Of a DNA stretch of 25,930 bases, positions 22,950 through 25,930 are shown piece after piece. The stretch comes from a virus. The stretch is taken from the IMG/VR virus record IMGVR_UViG_3300025151_000260, positions 1-25,930 of that record; one strand, given 5' to 3'. The translations under genes and the position numbers were made by a program. The notes below the pieces were generated by a model. That model worked only from the letters and a program-made list of their open reading frames with translations, had not been told where the DNA came from and did not search any database. Each line of letters opens with the position of its first letter. The stretch's first letter is position 1.

Positions 22950-24186
22950 AAAATATTTCTTGTTATTTGAAGGTGTTGCTGATACAGTTAATAAACATTT
23001 AACCCATCTCGAAGAACTAATACTTACAAATAAAAAGGAAGGAGCCGAGAGAGCGATAAACTATCTTACTTCTATGGCTCAAGTACTCGACAGTGATACC
23101 CCTAAGTCTGTCAATACAAATATTAAATATGATGGTGCCCCTGCTGTTGTAGTTGGTAAAGACCCTAACGGTAACTTTTTTGTCGGTAGTAAGTCTGTTT
23201 TTAATGCAACACCGAAAATAAATTACAGTATTGAAGATATTAAAAAGAACCACAGCCAAGCACCCGGGTTAGTCGATAAGCTTGTTCAAACGTTTGTACA
23301 CTTAAAAGACTCAAACATTGATAGCGTTTATCAGGGAGACTTTTTATTTGATCAAGAGATAAAAGAAACAAATACTATTGATGGGGAAGAGCATGTTATT
23401 TTTAAACCTAATACAATTGTATATGCTATACCTACAGATAGTGAAGAAGGTCAAAAAGTATTAAATGCAGAAGTAGGTATTGTTTTTCATACTGAGTATA
23501 ATGTAGAGTTAGATGAGAACAATGTGCCTAGATTTGAAACTAAAAAGTTTGGTGTAGATGTTCGTAATTTTAAAGTAAGTCCAAAAGTATATGTCAAAGA
23601 TGCAGACTTTGAAAGTGATGCAGGTTATATAACTTTAACTAACGAAGAGTCAGAAAAGATTGCTGATGTAATCAATACATCAAAAGAAATGATTCAGCAG
23701 ATTAATTTTGAAGATGTACCTGATAATATATTTACAAGTTTAAACACATATATTAATACTGAAATAAGACAAGGAGAGTTTTTAGCTAAGCCTGATGTAT
23801 CCTACCAGCAATATATAGAATGGTTTACATCTAAATTAGATAAAAAAATTGAGAGTTATAAAACAGAAAAAGGTAAAGCTAAAGCTAACGAAGCAAAACA
23901 AGCATTGTTATCTATGCTCTCTTCTCAAAAAGATAATATATTAAAAATATTCAATTTACAAATACAAATTAAACAAGGCAAAGATATATTCATTGAAAAA
24001 TGGAATAATATTATGAGAGAAGTTCAACTTAAACATTACTTGTTTAATGATGATGGAGATTTAATTCCTACCAACCCCGAGGGTTATGTTGCAGTAGATA
24101 TAACTGGCAATGCTATAAAGTTTGTTGATAGATTAGAGTTTAGTAGAGCAAACTTTTCTATTGATAAATCTAAAAAATTTAAATAG
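22936..24186 (+). CDS. ligase/nucleotidyltransferase-like protein (KxDG motif) with capsid-targeting-like N-terminus
   Basis: This 416-residue protein carries NIKYDGAPAVVVGKDPNGNF (62-81). Lys64-Tyr-Asp66-Gly67 fits motif I (KxDG) of ATP-dependent DNA/RNA ligases, where the Lys is adenylylated. FFVGSKS (81-87), VYQGDFLFD (131-139, like motif III) and AEVGIVFHTEY (178-188, like motif IV) follow in the expected order. I recall similar phage proteins with KWDGAPA, of uncertain function. The region about 300-345 is a Lys-rich coiled coil. The N-terminus (MINYKKYFLLFEGV) has L-F-E at 10-12, a good T4 gp21-type cut site. It ends the operon. A nucleic-acid ligase or a relative that has lost activity are both possible. 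Confidence 0.65.
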   Translation: MINYKKYFLLFEGVADTVNKHLTHLEELILTNKKEGAERAINYLTSMAQVLDSDTPKSVNTNIKYDGAPAVVVGKDPNGNFFVGSKSVFNATPKINYSIEDIKKNHSQAPGLVDKLVQTFVHLKDSNIDSVYQGDFLFDQEIKETNTIDGEEHVIFKPNTIVYAIPTDSEEGQKVLNAEVGIVFHTEYNVELDENNVPRFETKKFGVDVRNFKVSPKVYVKDADFESDAGYITLTNEESEKIADVINTSKEMIQQINFEDVPDNIFTSLNTYINTEIRQGEFLAKPDVSYQQYIEWFTSKLDKKIESYKTEKGKAKANEAKQALLSMLSSQKDNILKIFNLQIQIKQGKDIFIEKWNNIMREVQLKHYLFNDDGDLIPTNPEGYVAVDITGNAIKFVDRLEFSRANFSIDKSKKFK

Positions 24187-24203
24187 TTGTTTCCTAAATC
24201 CTC

Positions 24204-24223
24204 CCCGTAAATAAAATTACGGG
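24204..24223 (+). promoter_or_regulatory. start-codon hairpin with late-like box
   Basis: CCCGTAA (24204-24210) and TTACGGG (24217-24223) form a perfect 7-bp stem with loop ATAAAA that directly abuts the ATG at 24224. CGTAAATA (24206-24213) inside it is a weak late box, 10 bases before the ATG. On read-through RNA the stem could hide the start. Confidence 0.5.
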
Positions 24224-24802
24224 ATGACTATAGTCTTTAATTTATTTGATTCTAATTACAACGGTAAGTTTCTTAAATCGTGGGTGAGTTTGACTACCTA
24301 CTTAAACAAGACTGGTATTAAATACTATCTATCCCAACACACGAGCTGCAACGCCTTTTACGCAAAACAAATGTGTCTAGGTGGAAATGTATTAGCTGGC
24401 CCCAAACAGAACCCATATCAAGATAATATTAATTATGATATTCTTGTCTTTATAAGTAACAAGGTTACGTTCACTCCCACACAGTTCGTTAAAATGTATA
24501 ATAAGTTCAAAGGTCATGATTTTTTGTCTGGTAAGTTTGATGGTAGATATAAAGCATTAGAAGAAACAGAGGACACTATTATAGCAGATTATTTAGATTT
24601 TGATTTTGTCTTTATACGCAAAGGGGTATTTGAGCAATTAGATTATCCGTGGTTTAGACCTCATGTAAGTAAAAATCAGTTCGAACAAGAATTTGTAGAT
24701 ATAGATATATGCAATCGTATAAAAAGCATAGACGTTAAACTTACTATAGATAAAGAAATAGAATTACAGGAAGGTAATTTTAATTTCGTAAAAGTAAAAT
24801 GA
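24224..24802 (+). CDS. degenerate glycosyltransferase-like protein
   Basis: This 192-residue protein is a shorter paralogue of the next gene. The two share the N-terminal strand, the central YDILVF/YDYILW strand and the segment GVFEQLDYPWFRP. In this copy the DxD metal motif is lost: VFISNKVTF (residues 75-83) stands where the neighbour has LWLDDDVVF. The C-terminal VGHLKP motif is also absent. It probably cannot use a metal-bound nucleotide sugar, so it may be a binding partner, regulator or decaying copy. The reading frame is intact. Its end overlaps the next gene by 4 bases, so the two are coupled and may form a complex. Confidence 0.65.
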   Translation: MTIVFNLFDSNYNGKFLKSWVSLTTYLNKTGIKYYLSQHTSCNAFYAKQMCLGGNVLAGPKQNPYQDNINYDILVFISNKVTFTPTQFVKMYNKFKGHDFLSGKFDGRYKALEETEDTIIADYLDFDFVFIRKGVFEQLDYPWFRPHVSKNQFEQEFVDIDICNRIKSIDVKLTIDKEIELQEGNFNFVKVK

Positions 24803-25455
24803 ACAAAACAATTGTTATATGTTGCCCAGGTGATTCCTTTTCTGGCAAATTTGTTACATGTCTAACAAATTTAGTTAAGTATCTTACAACTAAAAAGTTT
24901 AAGGTCTTATTTAGTAGTACTTATAGTCGTAATATATATGAGGTAAGAAATAAATGTTTATTAGGTAAGCCAGAAGGAGGTAAAGACCAACCTCTCTTTA
25001 ATGGTCAACCATATGATTATATTTTATGGCTAGATGATGATGTAGTTTTTTCACACGAGGATTTTGAGACTTTATACAAAGAAGATAAAGATGTAATGTC
25101 TGGATTGTATTTAATGGCTAACGGAACTCATTTTGCTGCGGTTGAGTACTGGGATGAGGATTATTTTCAAAAGCACGGATCTTTTCAGTTCATACGAAAA
25201 GAAGACGTTAAGACTAGACTGTTACCATTTAAAGTTGAATATGTAGGTTTTGGTTTCTTATTAGTTAAAGCTGGTATCTTTGAGCAATTGGACTACCCAT
25301 GGTTTGATCCAACATACCTAAAGATACATAAGTGTAGCGACTTCTCTATGGAAGATGTTTCGCTATGCTTAAAACTTAAGAATAAAAAAATAGATGTATT
25401 TGTTAACCCAGATGTTATTGTAGGTCATTTAAAACCTGTAGAGTTGAAGATATAA
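24799..25455 (+). CDS. GT-A-type glycosyltransferase
   Basis: This 218-residue protein has a Rossmann-like N-terminus (KTIVICCPGDSFSG) and a GT-A core. YILWLDDDVVFSHEDF (74-89) supplies the Asp79-Asp81 metal/nucleotide-sugar site. VEYVGFGFLLVKAGIFEQLD leads to the acceptor region, and SMEDVSLCLK is followed near the end by NPDVIVGHLKP, where the His often binds the metal. All expected catalytic residues are visible. The target could be phage DNA, a virion protein or host surface glycan; none is indicated. It is coupled to the degenerate paralogue upstream and followed by a late-promoted fibre gene. Confidence 0.75.
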   Translation: MNKTIVICCPGDSFSGKFVTCLTNLVKYLTTKKFKVLFSSTYSRNIYEVRNKCLLGKPEGGKDQPLFNGQPYDYILWLDDDVVFSHEDFETLYKEDKDVMSGLYLMANGTHFAAVEYWDEDYFQKHGSFQFIRKEDVKTRLLPFKVEYVGFGFLLVKAGIFEQLDYPWFDPTYLKIHKCSDFSMEDVSLCLKLKNKKIDVFVNPDVIVGHLKPVELKI

Positions 25456-25467
25456 GCAGCTAGAGAC

Positions 25468-25475
25468 AATAAATA
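25468..25475 (+). promoter_or_regulatory. T4-type late promoter box
   Basis: AATAAATA (25468-25475) ends 5 bases before the ATG at 25481. The following CTTAC resembles T4 late promoters closely. Confidence 0.65.
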
Positions 25476-25480
25476 CTTAC

Positions 25481-25930
25481 ATGGCAAGTAAGGACTTTAT
25501 TGTAAAAAATGGCCTGTTGGTAGGTGGGTCGTCAGCAACCGGCGGAATTACAGCCGCGAGCGCTAGTTTCCTAACCAGCATGAGCGCTGCAGCTCTAAGC
25601 GGTAATGGTACAGCGTTAACTACTAATTTTACAATTTCTGCAGGCGGAGACGTTGATGATGTAACTAGAAACATTACAGCTCTTAATGGTACGTTTACTC
25701 TTCCGTTAGAACTTAAAAATACAGGTGTTACCGCTAATACGTATGGTAGCTCAACAGCTATTCCTGCTATTACTATTGATGAAGATGGTCGTATTACTGC
25801 AGCGTCGACTAACACTATTTCTACTGATCTTACTATTGCTGCGGATAGTGGTTCTAATGATACTGTATCATTGCTTTCAGATACTTTAACGTTTGCAGGT
25901 ACTAGTAATGAGATTGAAACTACTGTATCT
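25481..25930 (+). CDS. phage fibre/structural protein (partial, N-terminal)
   Basis: This is an open frame of 150 codons to the window end, so the C-terminus is missing. The start MASKDFIVKNGLLVGGS is typical of fibre and virion structural proteins of T4-like marine phages. It is followed by a low-complexity Ala/Ser/Thr/Gly region. GVTANTYGSSTAIPAITIDE (residues 83-102), continuing DGRITAAST, is a recurrent phage fibre motif, and DTLTFAGTSNEIETTVS near the edge begins a further repeat unit. It has a late promoter 5 bases upstream. An antisense frame at 25477-25815 is a shadow. Confidence 0.8.
   Translation, partial: MASKDFIVKNGLLVGGSSATGGITAASASFLTSMSAAALSGNGTALTTNFTISAGGDVDDVTRNITALNGTFTLPLELKNTGVTANTYGSSTAIPAITIDEDGRITAASTNTISTDLTIAADSGSNDTVSLLSDTLTFAGTSNEIETTVS

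Noticed and set aside
25477-25815. 112-codon minus-strand frame at the window end
   Set aside because: It lies opposite a fibre gene with a typical N-terminus and its own late promoter; the antisense product is low-complexity Ala/Val/Pro.

Overview
The window is an AT-rich stretch of a T4-like (myovirus-type) bacteriophage genome, most likely marine. The support is a gp5-like baseplate hub, a small heat-shock protein, class Ia ribonucleotide reductase (nrdA-nrdB), a 2OG-Fe(II) oxygenase, a phosphoribosyltransferase, large fibre or adhesin proteins, homing endonucleases, and T4-type late promoter boxes (consensus NATAAATA). This combination recalls marine cyanophages and pelagiphages. The host cannot be named from the sequence. 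No tRNA, CRISPR array or insertion sequence was seen.

Layout. 1-264 (minus) is the 5' part of a TIM-barrel tRNA-guanine-transglycosylase-like gene behind a sigma70-like promoter. 314-3528 holds a structural protein and the gp5-like hub/spike. 3552-4248 (minus) holds Hsp20 and a small protein. 4304-6291 holds a fibre-like protein, a 2OG oxygenase and an unknown protein. 6300-6948 (minus) is a phosphoribosyltransferase with a small GTG-started gene upstream. 7019-10702 is a 1227-residue adhesin-like protein with a Gly-rich end. 10744-13564 is a Clp AAA+ unfoldase with two small genes, closed by a UUCG-loop terminator. 13633-14061 is a membrane protein. 14097-17431 is nrdA-nrdB. 17428-17805 (minus) is a minimal MscS-like membrane protein. 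17842-18171 is a holin-like protein. 18218-19151 is a GIY-YIG and HNH endonuclease pair. 19130-19687 (minus) is a very basic Cys-containing protein. 19730-24186 is a six-gene operon. 24224-25455 is a pair of paralogous glycosyltransferase-like genes. 25481 to the end is the start of a fibre protein.

Two themes stand out. First, nearly every transcription unit begins with a late-promoter box only about 3-12 bases before the start codon, often inside a small inverted repeat whose right arm touches the start codon. In T4 the RNA start lies just downstream of this box, so many late mRNAs here are predicted to be leaderless or nearly so. In several cases the arms differ in sequence but still pair.

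Second, the 19730-24186 operon contains four proteins (possibly five) whose N-termini look like T4 capsid-targeting sequences (Met-Lys, aromatic residues, then Glu at residues 8-12). Three of these carry nucleic-acid-enzyme signatures: a Pol-beta-type nucleotidyltransferase, a PD-(D/E)XK-type nuclease and a KxDG ligase-like protein. I infer a possible set of head-packaged, co-injected enzymes. This is the best candidate in the window for an undescribed system. Also notable are a Clp unfoldase whose first ATPase ring appears inactivated but which keeps an IGF loop, and a glycosyltransferase paralogue that has lost its DxD motif.
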